Counted from the first letter of the stretch, positions 6,771 to 16,149 are shown. The stretch is 64,000 bases of DNA from Bradyrhizobium yuanmingense (GCF_900094575.1 NZ_FMAE01000003.1:372001-436000); one strand, 5' to 3'. Made by a program: numbers and translations. Notes: generated from the letters alone by a model not told the origin.

Positions 6771-8330
6771 CTAGTGCGAATAGGGTTTGCGGTTCGGTTG
6801 GCTGTTTGGCCGACTCTGGCGGCGCAAAAAGGCAACGCCTTGTATCCCATCAGGGGTCCCGGCGCTATGCGCGGAACGCTGTTCCGGACGGTCGACAGGC
6901 GATGAATGCATCTTACCACCGGAGCGGCGGCGGCGAGAACCCTTGGGGGCATTCGGGCCACTGCCGGGCCGTCCGTCCGCATGCCTTGCCTCGGCGTGGC
7001 GTCCCTCACCGTGCCTGCCGTCGCCTTGCTTGCCGGCACTATGGTGGCGCCCGTCGGCATGCCGTTCGTCGGCGCGACGTCCGTCACCGTGGCGTGCGCC
7101 TTGCGGGCGCTGGCCCGGACGACCGCCCGGCCGGCCCTGTCGTTGCTGCGACGGGGCGGGACCGGCATCGCGGCGGCCGGCGTCGGTGCGGTGGTCCTCC
7201 CGCGGCAGGGCGACGCGAATCAGCCGCTCGATGTCGCGCAGATAGCCGAGCTCCTCGCCGCCCGCGACCAGCGAGATTGCGGTGCCGTCGGCTCCGGCGC
7301 GCGCGGTGCGGCCGATGCGGTGGACGTAGGTCTCCGGCACGTTCGGCAGGTCGAAGTTGATGACGTGACTGATGCCGTCGACGTCGATGCCGCGGGCGGC
7401 GATGTCGGTGGCGACCAGGGTGCGGATCTCTCCCGAGCGGAACTGGGCCAGGGTGCGCTCGCGATGGTTCTGCGACTTGTTGCCGTGGATGGCGTTGGCG
7501 GCGATCCCGGCCTTGGCCAGCGTCTTCACCACCTTGTCGGCGCCGTGCTTGGTGCGGGTGAAGACCAGCGCGCGGTTGATCGCCTCGTCCTGCAGCAGCT
7601 TGGTCAGGAAGGCCGGCTTGGCCGCGAAGTCGACCTGCAGGATGCGCTGGTTGATCCGCTCGGCGGTCGAGGACACCGGGGTCACCGCGACACGGGCGGG
7701 GTCGCGCAACATGGAATCGGCGAGCTCGGCGATGTCCTTCGGCATGGTGGCCGAGAAGAACAGGGTCTGCCGCTTGATCGGCAGCTTGGCGACGATTTTG
7801 CGAATGTCGTTGATGAAGCCCATGTCGAGCATGCGGTCGGCTTCGTCGAGCACGAGGAACTCGACGCTTGAAAGCTTCAAGCCGTTGCTCTGCACGAGGT
7901 CGAGCAGGCGGCCGGGGGTGGCGACCAGCACGTCGACGCCCTGCATCAGCGCACGGACCTGGCGGCCCATCGGCACGCCGCCGATCGCGAGCGTCGAGGA
8001 CAGGCGGATGTGGCGGCCGTAGGCGTTGAAGCTGTCGAGGATCTGGCCGGACAGCTCGCGGGTCGGCGACAGCACCAGCACGCGGGCGGTCTTGGGCTGC
8101 GCCTTGATGCGGTTCTCGAGCAGACGATGCAGGATCGGCAGCGCGAAGGACGCGGTCTTGCCGGTACCGGTCTGGGCGATGCCGACGACGTCGCGGCCGG
8201 TCAATGCCAGCGGGATGGTTTGGGCCTGGATCGGGGTTGGGGTGACGTAATTCTCTTCACGAAGAGCGCGCGCGATGGGTTCGGCGAGGCCGAAGTCCTG
8301 AAACGAAGTCAAAAGAGGGGTTCTTTCCAT
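6771..8330 (-). CDS. DEAD-box ATP-dependent RNA helicase
   Basis: A 519-residue ATP-dependent RNA helicase. The motifs appear in order: Q-motif (FQDFGL to PTPIQ, 10-35), motif I AQTGTGKT (52-59), PTREL, TPGR, DEAD, SAT, then RecA domain 2 with ARGIDVDGI and [10 protein letters not shown]. From about residue 390 a basic low-complexity tail rich in Arg, Gly, His and Asp contains repeated ADGRH-like units and probably binds RNA. The ATG at 8330 sits directly before the Q-motif; in-frame GTG 8390 would add 20 residues. Neighbours IF-1 and the cold-shock protein suggest a role in RNA remodelling or cold adaptation. Confidence 0.93.
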   Translation of the reverse strand: MERTPLLTSFQDFGLAEPIARALREENYVTPTPIQAQTIPLALTGRDVVGIAQTGTGKTASFALPILHRLLENRIKAQPKTARVLVLSPTRELSGQILDSFNAYGRHIRLSSTLAIGGVPMGRQVRALMQGVDVLVATPGRLLDLVQSNGLKLSSVEFLVLDEADRMLDMGFINDIRKIVAKLPIKRQTLFFSATMPKDIAELADSMLRDPARVAVTPVSSTAERINQRILQVDFAAKPAFLTKLLQDEAINRALVFTRTKHGADKVVKTLAKAGIAANAIHGNKSQNHRERTLAQFRSGEIRTLVATDIAARGIDVDGISHVINFDLPNVPETYVHRIGRTARAGADGTAISLVAGGEELGYLRDIERLIRVALPREDHRTDAGRRDAGPAPSQQRQGRPGGRPGQRPQGARHGDGRRADERHADGRHHSAGKQGDGRHGEGRHAEARHADGRPGSGPNAPKGSRRRRSGGKMHSSPVDRPEQRSAHSAGTPDGIQGVAFLRRQSRPNSQPNRKPYSH

Positions 8331-8390
8331 GTCAAAAGCGAACGCCCGGCGCATCAGCGCGGCGCGCGCAAAAGGGTGTCGAGAAGACAC

Positions 8391-8743
8391 CTGCGTGTTT
8401 GGGGTGTCGGATGGCTTGGATGATATGGGGCAAGCCAGAGGCCCGTAGAGGGCTTAAGAACACGCGGCTCGCTACGACCCCTTGATTCGCAAGAGGTCTC
8501 GGACGCTCATATGGAACATCGAGGGGGCGCTTTCAAGGCACTTGCCTCCGAAACAGCGGGTGCGATGCAAAAATACTGCTGCCAGAAATTTAGCCAGAAT
8601 TGGCGATTTGCTTAGAAAGTAGTCTGACTGCCGCTTTCGCATACATTTATGTTGCCTATGATTTAGGCTGCAAGACTGCGGAGAAACTTCGATTTCTGCC
8701 AATTAGTTTTGCAAATTCAATAAGTTGATGGGTGCCCAGCCCA
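8391..8743. other. Non-coding gap upstream of urtA and the helicase gene
   Basis: A divergent intergenic region that should carry the promoter of the minus-strand helicase gene and upstream activator sites for urtA. AT content rises at 8560-8720. A minus-strand open frame of 76 codons here (8472-8702) has no recognisable family and no convincing start, so I do not call it a gene. Confidence 0.5.
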
Positions 8744-8758
8744 TGGCATGGTTCTTGC
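8744..8758 (+). promoter_or_regulatory. Sigma-54 (RpoN) type promoter of the urt operon
   Basis: TGGCATGGTTCTTGC matches the -24/-12 consensus TGGCACG-N4-TTGC with one substitution. It has the essential GG and GC dinucleotides exactly ten bases apart. Transcription would start near 8770, leaving a leader of about 65 nt before the urtA ATG. This fits NtrC-dependent expression under nitrogen limitation, the known mode for urea uptake genes in many proteobacteria. Confidence 0.75.
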
Positions 8759-8834
8759 GATTCCGTTAACCGCAGGCGGCCGTGGGGCCGTTTCGCAGCG
8801 TTTTTCACGTCTGCGTCAGGGAGATGAGGCACTC

Positions 8835-10157
8835 ATGTTTAACAAATCCACTCACGATATAGCGGCGTCATTTAGCCGCCGCGGCGTGCTCGCTGCGACC
8901 GCCGGACTGATGCTCGGTCTGGCTTCATTGACTGGCGCAAAGGCCGCCGACGACACCATCAAGGTGGGTGTACTCCACTCCCTGTCCGGCACCATGGCAA
9001 TCAGCGAAACCACGCTGAAGGACACCATCCTCTTCCTGATCGACGAGCAGAACAAGAAGGGCGGCGTGCTCGGCAAGAAGCTGGAAGCCGTCGTCGTCGA
9101 TCCCGCATCGAACTGGCCGCTGTTCGCCGAAAAGGCGCGCGAGCTGATCACCAAGAACAAGGTCTCGGTCGTGTTCGGCTGCTGGACCTCGGTGTCGCGT
9201 AAGTCGGTGCTCCCGGTGTTCAAGGAGCTCAACAGCATCCTGTTCTACCCCGTGCAATACGAGGGTGAGGAGAGCGAGCGTAACGTGTTCTACACGGGGG
9301 CTGCGCCGAACCAGCAGGCGATCCCTGCCGTCGACTACCTGATGAAGGACGAGAAGGTGAAGCGCTGGGTGCTCGCGGGCACCGACTACGTCTATCCGCG
9401 CACCACCAACAAGATCCTGGAGGCCTATCTGAAGTCCAAGGGCGTCGCCCAGGAAGACATCATGATCAACTACACGCCGTTCGGTCATTCCGACTGGCAG
9501 ACGATCGTGGCCGACATCAAGAAGTTCGGCTCGGCCGGCAAGAAGACCGCGGTGGTCTCGACCATCAACGGCGACGCCAACGTTCCCTTCTACAAGGAGC
9601 TCGGCAACCAGGGCATCAAGGCCAAGGACATCCCGGTGGTGGCGTTCTCCGTGGGTGAGGAAGAGCTCGCCGGCATCGACACCAAGCCGCTGGTCGGCCA
9701 CCTCGCCGCCTGGAACTACTTCCAGTCGATCAAGTCGCCGGAGAACGAGAAGTTCATCAAGGCGTGGCAGGCCTACACCAAGAATCCGAAGCGCGTGACC
9801 AACGATCCGATGGAAGCGCACGTGATCGGCTTCGACATGTGGGTCAAGGCGGTCGAGAAGGTGAAGTCGACCGATCCCGACAAGGTCATCGACGCTCTCC
9901 CGGGCACCGAAGCCAAGAACCTGACCGGCGGCACCTCCAAGATGCTCCCGAACCATCATATCACCAAGCCGGTGTTCATCGGCGAGATCAAGGGCAACGG
10001 CCAGTTCGACGTGGTCTGGAAGACCCCGAGCCTCGTCCCCGGCGACGCCTGGTCGAAGGAGCTCGACGGCTCCAAGGACCTGATCGGCGACTGGGTCGGC
10101 AAGAAGTGCGGCAACTTCAACACCAAGTCCAACAAGTGCCTCGGCTCGGGCTCCTGA
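8835..10157 (+). CDS. urtA: Urea ABC transporter, periplasmic substrate-binding protein
   Basis: A 440-residue periplasmic binding protein of the HAAT/branched-chain amino acid type, of the urea/short-amide class. The start at 8835 has GAGG 7 bp upstream and places a twin-arginine signal SRRGVL at residues 14-19 with cleavage after AKA (about 37); an upstream extension to 8748 would run into the promoter. Mature features typical of UrtA include IKVGVLHSLSGTMAISE, VFGCWTSVSRKSV and LFYPVQYEGEE. It delivers urea to the UrtBC permease. It is first in urtABCDE-ureDAB. Confidence 0.95.
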   Translation: MFNKSTHDIAASFSRRGVLAATAGLMLGLASLTGAKAADDTIKVGVLHSLSGTMAISETTLKDTILFLIDEQNKKGGVLGKKLEAVVVDPASNWPLFAEKARELITKNKVSVVFGCWTSVSRKSVLPVFKELNSILFYPVQYEGEESERNVFYTGAAPNQQAIPAVDYLMKDEKVKRWVLAGTDYVYPRTTNKILEAYLKSKGVAQEDIMINYTPFGHSDWQTIVADIKKFGSAGKKTAVVSTINGDANVPFYKELGNQGIKAKDIPVVAFSVGEEELAGIDTKPLVGHLAAWNYFQSIKSPENEKFIKAWQAYTKNPKRVTNDPMEAHVIGFDMWVKAVEKVKSTDPDKVIDALPGTEAKNLTGGTSKMLPNHHITKPVFIGEIKGNGQFDVVWKTPSLVPGDAWSKELDGSKDLIGDWVGKKCGNFNTKSNKCLGSGS

Positions 10158-10241
10158 TCCCGATCTGACGCTCCATTGCAAGACCGGAGAGGGCGGCGAT
10201 CCCGCCGCCTTCTCCACTCATTTCTGCCGGGGTCATTCACA

Positions 10242-11849
10242 GTGCCAGCCCATTTGTCCGCTCGTCTCTGTTCGCTTGCACTCTCGTTGTTCCTGATTGC
10301 GTTCGCGCTGCCGGCCTTCGCCGGTCCGTTCGAGGATGCGGTCGCCAAATTCGCCAACGATGATTTTTCCGACACGGAAGAGGCGATCGGTGTGATCGCG
10401 GGCAGCGGCAGCAAGCTGGCTTTTCCGATCATCAATGCGCTTCAGGACGGTCGCCTCATGGCCGATCCCGACAGTAAGAAGGTCTACGTCACCGATGCGG
10501 ACGGCAAGTCGATCGACGCTGCGACCGGCGAGGCCGTTGCCAGCGTTCCCGACAGTGCGAGCGCGGTTCGCCTCAACAACCGCCTGCGCCGCAGCGTCGA
10601 CGCCGCACTCGGGAGCCTGACGCTGCAGTCTCCGGATCTGGGAACGCGCCTGCAAGCCGCGCAGTCCGTCTTCAAGTCGCACGAGGAGACCGCGCTCGAG
10701 GCGGTCGATGCCGCGCTTGCCAAGGAAGCCAACAAATCCGTCAAGGCGGCGCTCACTGAGGCCCGAGCCGCGATCCTGCTGTTCAAGTCCGACGCCACCG
10801 AGGTCGAGAAGCTCGAAGCGGTCGCAACCCTCAAGGCGCGGGGCGACCAGGATGCGCTGGCGCTGCTCACCGGCATGGGCGACCAGCCGGCCTCGGTCAC
10901 CAAGGCCGCCGCGAGCGCGATCGGCTCGATCCAGAATTCGCTCGCGGTCTGGTCGATGGTGCAGAATGCCTGGTACGGCCTCTCGCTCGGCTCGGTGCTG
11001 CTGCTCGCCGCGATCGGGCTCGCCATCACCTTCGGCGTGATGGGCGTCATCAACATGGCGCATGGCGAGATGGTGATGATCGGGGCCTACACCACCTTCG
11101 TGGTGCAGGAGGTGATCCGCACCCGCTATCCCGGCCTGTTCGACTATTCGCTCTTGATCGCCGTGCCGCTCGCCTTTCTCGTCGCCGGCGCGATCGGCGT
11201 CTTGATCGAGCGCAGCATCATCCGCTTCCTCTATGGCCGCCCGCTGGAGACGCTGCTCGCGACCTGGGGCCTATCGCTGGTGCTGCAGCAGGCGGTACGC
11301 ACCATGTTCGGCCCGACCAATCGCGAGGTCGGCAACCCCTCCTGGATGAGCGGCGCGTTCGAGCTCGGCCAGATCACCATCACCTATAACCGGCTCTGGA
11401 TCCTTCTCTTCACGCTCGCCGTGTTCGCGATCCTGCTCGCGATGCTGCGCTACACCGCGCTGGGCCTCGAAATGCGCGCCGTGACGCAGAACCGCCGCAT
11501 GGCGGCTTCCATGGGCATCGCCACCTCGCGCGTCGACGCGCTGACCTTCGGCCTCGGTTCGGGCATTGCCGGCATCGCTGGCGTGGCGCTGTCGCAGATC
11601 GACAATGTCAGCCCCAATCTCGGCCAGAGTTACATCATCGACAGTTTCATGGTCGTGGTGTTCGGCGGGGTCGGCAATCTCTGGGGCACGCTCGTCGGCG
11701 CCTTCACGCTCGGCATCGCCAACAAGTTCCTGGAGCCGGTCGCCGGCGCCGTGCTCGGCAAGATCGCGATCCTGGTTCTCATCATCCTGTTCATTCAAAA
11801 GCGGCCGCGCGGCCTGTTCGCGCTCAAGGGCCGTGCGGTGGAAGCATGA
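10242..11849 (+). CDS. urtB: Urea ABC transporter permease UrtB
   Basis: A 535-residue inner-membrane permease. A signal-like helix (about 8-26) leads into a periplasmic segment of about 215 residues rich in Ala, Lys and Glu, apparently helical repeats. The LivH-type membrane domain follows from about 241 to the end (ITFGVMGVINMAHGEM, GLEMRAVTQNRRMAASMGI). The long N-terminal part is usual for UrtB but absent from LivH. The start is GTG 10242, just before the signal helix, with GGGG upstream. It overlaps urtC by 4 bp (ATGA). Confidence 0.93.
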   Translation: MPAHLSARLCSLALSLFLIAFALPAFAGPFEDAVAKFANDDFSDTEEAIGVIAGSGSKLAFPIINALQDGRLMADPDSKKVYVTDADGKSIDAATGEAVASVPDSASAVRLNNRLRRSVDAALGSLTLQSPDLGTRLQAAQSVFKSHEETALEAVDAALAKEANKSVKAALTEARAAILLFKSDATEVEKLEAVATLKARGDQDALALLTGMGDQPASVTKAAASAIGSIQNSLAVWSMVQNAWYGLSLGSVLLLAAIGLAITFGVMGVINMAHGEMVMIGAYTTFVVQEVIRTRYPGLFDYSLLIAVPLAFLVAGAIGVLIERSIIRFLYGRPLETLLATWGLSLVLQQAVRTMFGPTNREVGNPSWMSGAFELGQITITYNRLWILLFTLAVFAILLAMLRYTALGLEMRAVTQNRRMAASMGIATSRVDALTFGLGSGIAGIAGVALSQIDNVSPNLGQSYIIDSFMVVVFGGVGNLWGTLVGAFTLGIANKFLEPVAGAVLGKIAILVLIILFIQKRPRGLFALKGRAVEA

Positions 11850-13015
11850 CCCCTCACATGCTGACGCGATCGCTGGACCGCAGCGCGACGATCTTCCTTG
11901 CCGTCGTCGCGGCCTGCGGCATCCTCATTCCGCTCTCCAACCTGCTGCTTCCCGCGGGCTCGTTCCTGCAGGTGCCGACCTATCTCGTCGCGCTCTGGGG
12001 CAAGTATGTCTGCTACGCCATCCTGGCGCTGTCGATCGACCTGATCTGGGGCTATTGCGGCATCCTCTCGCTCGGTCACGGCGCCTTCTTCGCGCTCGGC
12101 GGCTACGCCATGGGCATGTACCTGATGCGGCAGATCGGCACCCGCGGCGTCTACGGCAATCCGATCCTGCCCGACTTCATGGTGTTCCTGAACTGGGAGA
12201 AGCTGCCCTGGTACTGGTACGGCTTCGACATGTTCTGGTTCGCGGCGCTGATGGTGCTGGTCGTACCGGGCCTGCTCGCCTTCTGCTTCGGCTGGCTCGC
12301 CTTCCGCTCACGTGTCACCGGCGTTTATCTGTCGATCATCACGCAGGCGATGACCTACGCGCTGCTGCTCGCCTTCTTCCGCAACGACTTTGGTTTCGGC
12401 GGCAATAACGGCCTGACCGACTTCAAGGACATCCTGGGCTTCAACGTCCAGGCGGAGGGGACGCGCGCCGCGTTGTTCGCGCTGAGCTGTCTGGCGCTGA
12501 TCATCGGCTTCCTGATCTGCCGCGCCATCGTCTCCTCCAAGCTCGGCAAGGTCTTGATTGCCGTGCGCGACGCGGAATCGCGCACGCGCTTCCTCGGCTA
12601 CCGCGTCGAATCCTACAAGCTGTTCGTGTTCACGGTGTCGGCCTGCATGGCCGGCGTTGCCGGCGCGCTCTACGTGCCGCAGGTCGGCATCATCAATCCG
12701 AGCGAATTCGCGCCGGGCAATTCGATCGAGGCGGTGATCTGGGTCGCGGTCGGCGGCCGCGGCACGCTGGTCGGCGCGGCGCTCGGCGCCGTCGTCGTCA
12801 ACTACGCCAAGACGTTCTTCACCTCGGGCGTGCTCGCGCCGTACTGGCTGTTCATGCTGGGCGCATTGTTCATCCTGGTGACGCTGCTGCTGCCCAAGGG
12901 CATCGTCGGCACCTTCAACGCCTGGTGGGATCAGTCGAAGGAAAAACGCACCCCCGCGACTTCCGTGAGCGCCGCGGCCGAAGACGGCGTCACCGAACCC
13001 AAGATGGCGGAGTAA
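11846..13015 (+). CDS. urtC: Urea ABC transporter permease UrtC
   Basis: A 389-residue LivM-type inner-membrane permease that pairs with UrtB. About nine to ten hydrophobic segments are seen. The family loop AVRDAESRTRFLGYRVESYK (about 235-255), which contacts the ATPases, and VGGRGTLVGAALGA are present. The last 25 residues are hydrophilic and rich in Lys, Thr and Ala. ATGA overlap with urtB and only 6 bp to urtD show tight operon structure. Confidence 0.95.
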   Translation: MTPHMLTRSLDRSATIFLAVVAACGILIPLSNLLLPAGSFLQVPTYLVALWGKYVCYAILALSIDLIWGYCGILSLGHGAFFALGGYAMGMYLMRQIGTRGVYGNPILPDFMVFLNWEKLPWYWYGFDMFWFAALMVLVVPGLLAFCFGWLAFRSRVTGVYLSIITQAMTYALLLAFFRNDFGFGGNNGLTDFKDILGFNVQAEGTRAALFALSCLALIIGFLICRAIVSSKLGKVLIAVRDAESRTRFLGYRVESYKLFVFTVSACMAGVAGALYVPQVGIINPSEFAPGNSIEAVIWVAVGGRGTLVGAALGAVVVNYAKTFFTSGVLAPYWLFMLGALFILVTLLLPKGIVGTFNAWWDQSKEKRTPATSVSAAAEDGVTEPKMAE

Positions 13016-13021
13016 GCGGTC

Positions 13022-13783
13022 ATGAACGTCATGGACACCCGCGCGACCTCCGCGATGCTCTATCTGGACGGCGTGCACGTCTCCTTCGACGGCTTCCACG
13101 CCATCAACAATCTATCGCTAACGCTCGAGCCCGGCGAGATGCGCGCCATCATCGGCCCGAACGGCGCCGGCAAGACCACGATGATGGACATCATCACCGG
13201 CAAGACCAAGCCGGATGAAGGCACCGTGCTGTTCGACGGCGTCACCGACCTGACGCGCCTCGACGAGACCCGCATCGCCGAGCTCGGCATCGGCCGCAAG
13301 TTCCAGAAGCCGACCGTGTTCGAGAGCCAGACCGTGCAGGACAACCTCCTGCTGGCGCTCAATGTCGACCATTCGGTCCGCGGCACGCTGTTCTGGCGCG
13401 GCAGCAAGGCGGAGGCCGAACGCATCGACAAGGTGCTGGAGACGATCCGCCTCACCGAGGCTCGCAATCGTCTCGCCGGCAGCCTCAGCCACGGCCAGAA
13501 GCAATGGCTGGAGATCGGCATGCTGCTGGCGCAGGATCCGAAACTGCTGCTGGTCGACGAGCCCGTCGCGGGAATGACCGACGTCGAGACGCATCTCACC
13601 GCCGAGCTGCTGAAGGAAATCAACAAGACCCACACCGTCATGGTGGTCGAGCACGACATGACCTTCGTGCGCGAGCTTGGCGTCAAGGTCACCTGCCTGC
13701 ACGAAGGCACGGTGCTCGCGGAAGGGACCATCGACCAGGTCTCGTCCAACGAGAGGGTCATCGAAGTGTATTTGGGAAGGTAG
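13022..13783 (+). CDS. urtD: Urea ABC transporter ATP-binding protein UrtD
   Basis: A 253-residue ABC ATPase. It has Walker A GPNGAGKTT (about 46-54), the Q-loop at FQKP, signature LSHGQKQWLEIG (a variant of LSGGQ, normal for LivG/UrtD proteins), Walker B LLLVDEP and switch His in VVEHDM. With UrtE it powers urea import through UrtBC. The start is ATG 13022; ATG 13031 (MDTRATS) is possible. An imperfect palindrome begins at its stop codon and separates it from urtE. Confidence 0.95.
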   Translation: MNVMDTRATSAMLYLDGVHVSFDGFHAINNLSLTLEPGEMRAIIGPNGAGKTTMMDIITGKTKPDEGTVLFDGVTDLTRLDETRIAELGIGRKFQKPTVFESQTVQDNLLLALNVDHSVRGTLFWRGSKAEAERIDKVLETIRLTEARNRLAGSLSHGQKQWLEIGMLLAQDPKLLLVDEPVAGMTDVETHLTAELLKEINKTHTVMVVEHDMTFVRELGVKVTCLHEGTVLAEGTIDQVSSNERVIEVYLGR

Positions 13784-13854
13784 CGAATGGCGAATAGGGA
13801 ATGGCGAATGGACTGGCCGCTTCTCCTATTCGCTACTCGCCATTCGCTATTCGC
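13783..13854. repeat. Imperfect palindrome of GCGAAT units between urtD and urtE
   Basis: The left arm (13783-13811) is made of GCGAATGG, GCGAATAGG and GCGAATGG-like units. The right arm (about 13825-13854) is its near reverse complement, with CTATTCGC and CCATTCGC units. The loop is about 13 bases. The whole element fills the gap between two co-transcribed ABC genes, so it would fold as a large RNA hairpin inside the operon mRNA. Confidence 0.75.
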
Positions 13855-13871
13855 CCGCAAAGGTGTTTCCG

Positions 13872-14567
13872 ATGCTTGAAGTGAAAGACATCAACCTGTT
13901 TTACGGTGCTGCCCAGGCGTTGCGCGGCGTCTCGATCTCGGCCGAGCCCGGCAAGGTCACGTGCGTGCTCGGACGCAACGGCGTCGGCAAGACCTCGCTC
14001 CTGCGCGCGATGGTTGGGCAATATCCGATCTCGTCGGGCGCAATCGTGTTCGACGGCAGCGATATCACCGGCCTCAAGCCGTACGAGCGGGCGCGCAAGG
14101 GCATCGGCTTCGTGCCGCAGGGCCGCGAGATCTTCCCGTTGCTGACAGTCGAGGAGAACCTCAAGACCGGCTTCGGTCCGCTCAAGCGCGAGGACAAGCA
14201 CATCCCCGACGATGTGTTCTCGCTGTTTCCGGTGCTGCAATCCATGCTGGGCCGGCGCGGCGGCGACCTCTCCGGCGGCCAGCAGCAGCAGCTCGCGATC
14301 GGCCGCGCGCTGGTGATGCGGCCGAAACTACTTTTGCTCGACGAGCCCACCGAAGGCATCCAGCCCTCGATCATCAAGGACATCGGCCGCGCCATTTCGT
14401 ATCTGCGCAACCTCGGCAACATCGCCATCGTGCTGGTCGAACAATATCTCGACTTTGCCTGCGAACTCGGCGACAGTTTCGCGGTGATGGATCGCGGCGC
14501 GGTGAAGTTCACCTGCGACCGCTCCAATCTCGATCCGGGCGAGATCAGCCGCCAGATGGCGCTGTAA
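13872..14567 (+). CDS. urtE: Urea ABC transporter ATP-binding protein UrtE
   Basis: A 231-residue LivF-type ABC ATPase. Walker A GRNGVGKTS (about 35-43), signature LSGGQQQQLAIGRAL, Walker B LLLLDEP and switch His region (VLVEQY, Gln replacing His as usual in LivF-type subunits) are visible. ATG 13872 has AAAGGTG upstream and begins at the family start MLEVKDINLFYG. It is the last transporter gene; ureD begins 38 bp later, so uptake and hydrolysis genes are likely on one transcript. Confidence 0.95.
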   Translation: MLEVKDINLFYGAAQALRGVSISAEPGKVTCVLGRNGVGKTSLLRAMVGQYPISSGAIVFDGSDITGLKPYERARKGIGFVPQGREIFPLLTVEENLKTGFGPLKREDKHIPDDVFSLFPVLQSMLGRRGGDLSGGQQQQLAIGRALVMRPKLLLLDEPTEGIQPSIIKDIGRAISYLRNLGNIAIVLVEQYLDFACELGDSFAVMDRGAVKFTCDRSNLDPGEISRQMAL

Positions 14568-14605
14568 GCCGGAACAGACCTGCCGCGACCGGTTGGGGGA
14601 GACGG

Positions 14606-15436
14606 ATGCGCAGCGAATTGTCAGCCACGTCCACGCTGTTCGAGGCCAACCGTGCCCGTGGCACCGTGCGCTTCGACGTGCATGCGCGCGACGGGGTGAC
14701 ACGGCGCGGCACCTTGCATGAATCCGGTTCGCTCCGCGTCCGCTTTCCCTCGCCGGAAGATCAGGGCCTGTCCGGCGTGTTCGTCAACACGGCCGGCGGT
14801 GTTGCCGGCGGTGATCGCTTTGATATCGAGATAGCGGCGGCGGATGCAGCGCGGCTGACGCTGACCACAGCGGCCGCCGAAAAGGTCTATCGCACGCCCG
14901 GAGCGGCAGCGCAGCTCAACATCGCCCTGAAGGTCGGCGCGGACGCGCATCTTGCCTGGCTGCCCCAGGAGACGATTCTGTTCGACCGTGCCCGCGTCCA
15001 GCGCCGCTTCGACATCGACCTCGACGAGGCGGCCTCGCTCCTGCTCTGCGAGATCGTGGTGTTCGGCCGCACCGCCATGGGCGAGCGGATGGAGCAGGGC
15101 GAGTTCGTCGACCGCTGGCGGCTACGCCGCGGCGGGCGGCTGGTGTTCGCCGAGACCGTCCGGCTCGACGGCGATATCGGTGCCAAGCTTGCACGGCCCG
15201 CGGTCGCCAAAGGTGGCGCGGCGATCGGCACAGCCCTGATCGTGCCCGGCGACGAAGCCCTGGTCGAGCGCATCCGCGAGGCGTCGGAATCGTTCTCCGG
15301 CGAAGCCGGAATCTCGGCCTGGAATGGCTTTGCAATGGCGCGGTTCTGTGCCCAAGATGCGGCGCGCTTGCGCGCCGACATGATGACGGTGCTGGCGCGC
15401 ACCGGTGCGGCCCTGCCGCGGCTCTGGCTGAACTAG
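14606..15436 (+). CDS. ureD: Urease accessory protein UreD (UreH)
   Basis: A 276-residue urease chaperone. With UreF and UreG it forms the complex that loads nickel into the UreABC apoenzyme, and UreD binds the apoenzyme directly. Family features are FVNTAGGVAGGD (about 58-69), TTAAAEKVYR, LPQETILFDRA and GRTAMGE. GGGGGAGA lies just before ATG 14606; longer in-frame extensions run back through urtE and are not used. It heads the ureDABC part of the cluster. Confidence 0.95.
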   Translation: MRSELSATSTLFEANRARGTVRFDVHARDGVTRRGTLHESGSLRVRFPSPEDQGLSGVFVNTAGGVAGGDRFDIEIAAADAARLTLTTAAAEKVYRTPGAAAQLNIALKVGADAHLAWLPQETILFDRARVQRRFDIDLDEAASLLLCEIVVFGRTAMGERMEQGEFVDRWRLRRGGRLVFAETVRLDGDIGAKLARPAVAKGGAAIGTALIVPGDEALVERIREASESFSGEAGISAWNGFAMARFCAQDAARLRADMMTVLARTGAALPRLWLN

Positions 15437-15474
15437 ACTGGTTGAATTGACGTGTTGAACGGAAGAGATGTCGC

Positions 15475-15777
15475 ATGAATCTGTCTCCCCGCGAAAAGGA
15501 CAAGCTTTTGATCTCGATGGCGGCGATCGTGGCCCGCCGCCGGCTGGACCGCGGCGTCAAGCTCAACCATCCCGAGGCGATCGCGATCATCTCCGACTTC
15601 ATTCTGGAAGGCGCGCGTGACGGCCGCACCGTCGCCGAGCTGATGCAGTCAGGCGCGCAAGTTCTGACCCGCGACCAGGTGATGCCGGGCATTCCCGAGA
15701 TGATCCACGACATCCAGGTCGAGGCGACTTTTCCTGATGGCACCAAGCTCGTCACCGTGCACGAGCCGATCAGGTAG
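15475..15777 (+). CDS. ureA: Urease subunit gamma
   Basis: A 100-residue small structural subunit of urease. The start [17 protein letters not shown] and the segments [21 protein letters not shown] and [21 protein letters not shown] are typical and the length is normal. It assembles with UreB and UreC into the (UreABC)3 core. It is preceded by GGAAGAGA and followed by ureB after 9 bp. Confidence 0.97.
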   Translation: MNLSPREKDKLLISMAAIVARRRLDRGVKLNHPEAIAIISDFILEGARDGRTVAELMQSGAQVLTRDQVMPGIPEMIHDIQVEATFPDGTKLVTVHEPIR

Positions 15778-15786
15778 GAGCAGAGC

Positions 15787-16092
15787 ATGATCCCCGGCGA
15801 ACTCTTCATTCAGGACGGCGAGATCGAGCTCAACGCCGGCCGCAAGACCGTGACGCTGACGGTCGCCAATACCGGCGACCGCCCGATCCAGGTTGGCTCG
15901 CACTACCATTTCTTCGAGACCAATCCCGCGCTGAAGTTCGACCGCAAGAAGGCGCGCGGCATGCGCCTCGACATCGCCGCCGGCACCGCCGTCCGCTTCG
16001 AACCCGGCCAGACCCGCGACGTTCAACTCGTCGCCATGGCGGGGAAGAAGACGATCTACGGCTTCCGCGGCGATGTGATGGGGAAGCTGTGA
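15787..16092 (+). CDS. ureB: Urease subunit beta
   Basis: A 101-residue structural subunit. The family pattern is clear: [30 protein letters not shown] (about 36-58), [24 protein letters not shown] core and the [10 protein letters not shown] end. No catalytic residues lie here; it bridges UreA and UreC. GGAGCAGAGC precedes the ATG. An HD-domain gene, not ureC, follows. Confidence 0.97.
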   Translation: MIPGELFIQDGEIELNAGRKTVTLTVANTGDRPIQVGSHYHFFETNPALKFDRKKARGMRLDIAAGTAVRFEPGQTRDVQLVAMAGKKTIYGFRGDVMGKL

Positions 16093-16149
16093 CCTCCGCA
16101 GGAACGAGCACGCCGCGGCATGGTTGAGGCGGAAACGGAGGTAATTTCC

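Noticed and set aside
8540..8570. GCACTTG and GGGTGCG as a possible NtrC binding dyad
   Set aside because: The spacing between the half-sites is about 16 bases and does not match the NtrC palindrome; kept only as a place to look for activator sites.
8472..8702. A 76-codon minus-strand frame in the urtA upstream gap
   Set aside because: No recognisable domain and no good ribosome site, and it lies in the probable regulatory region.
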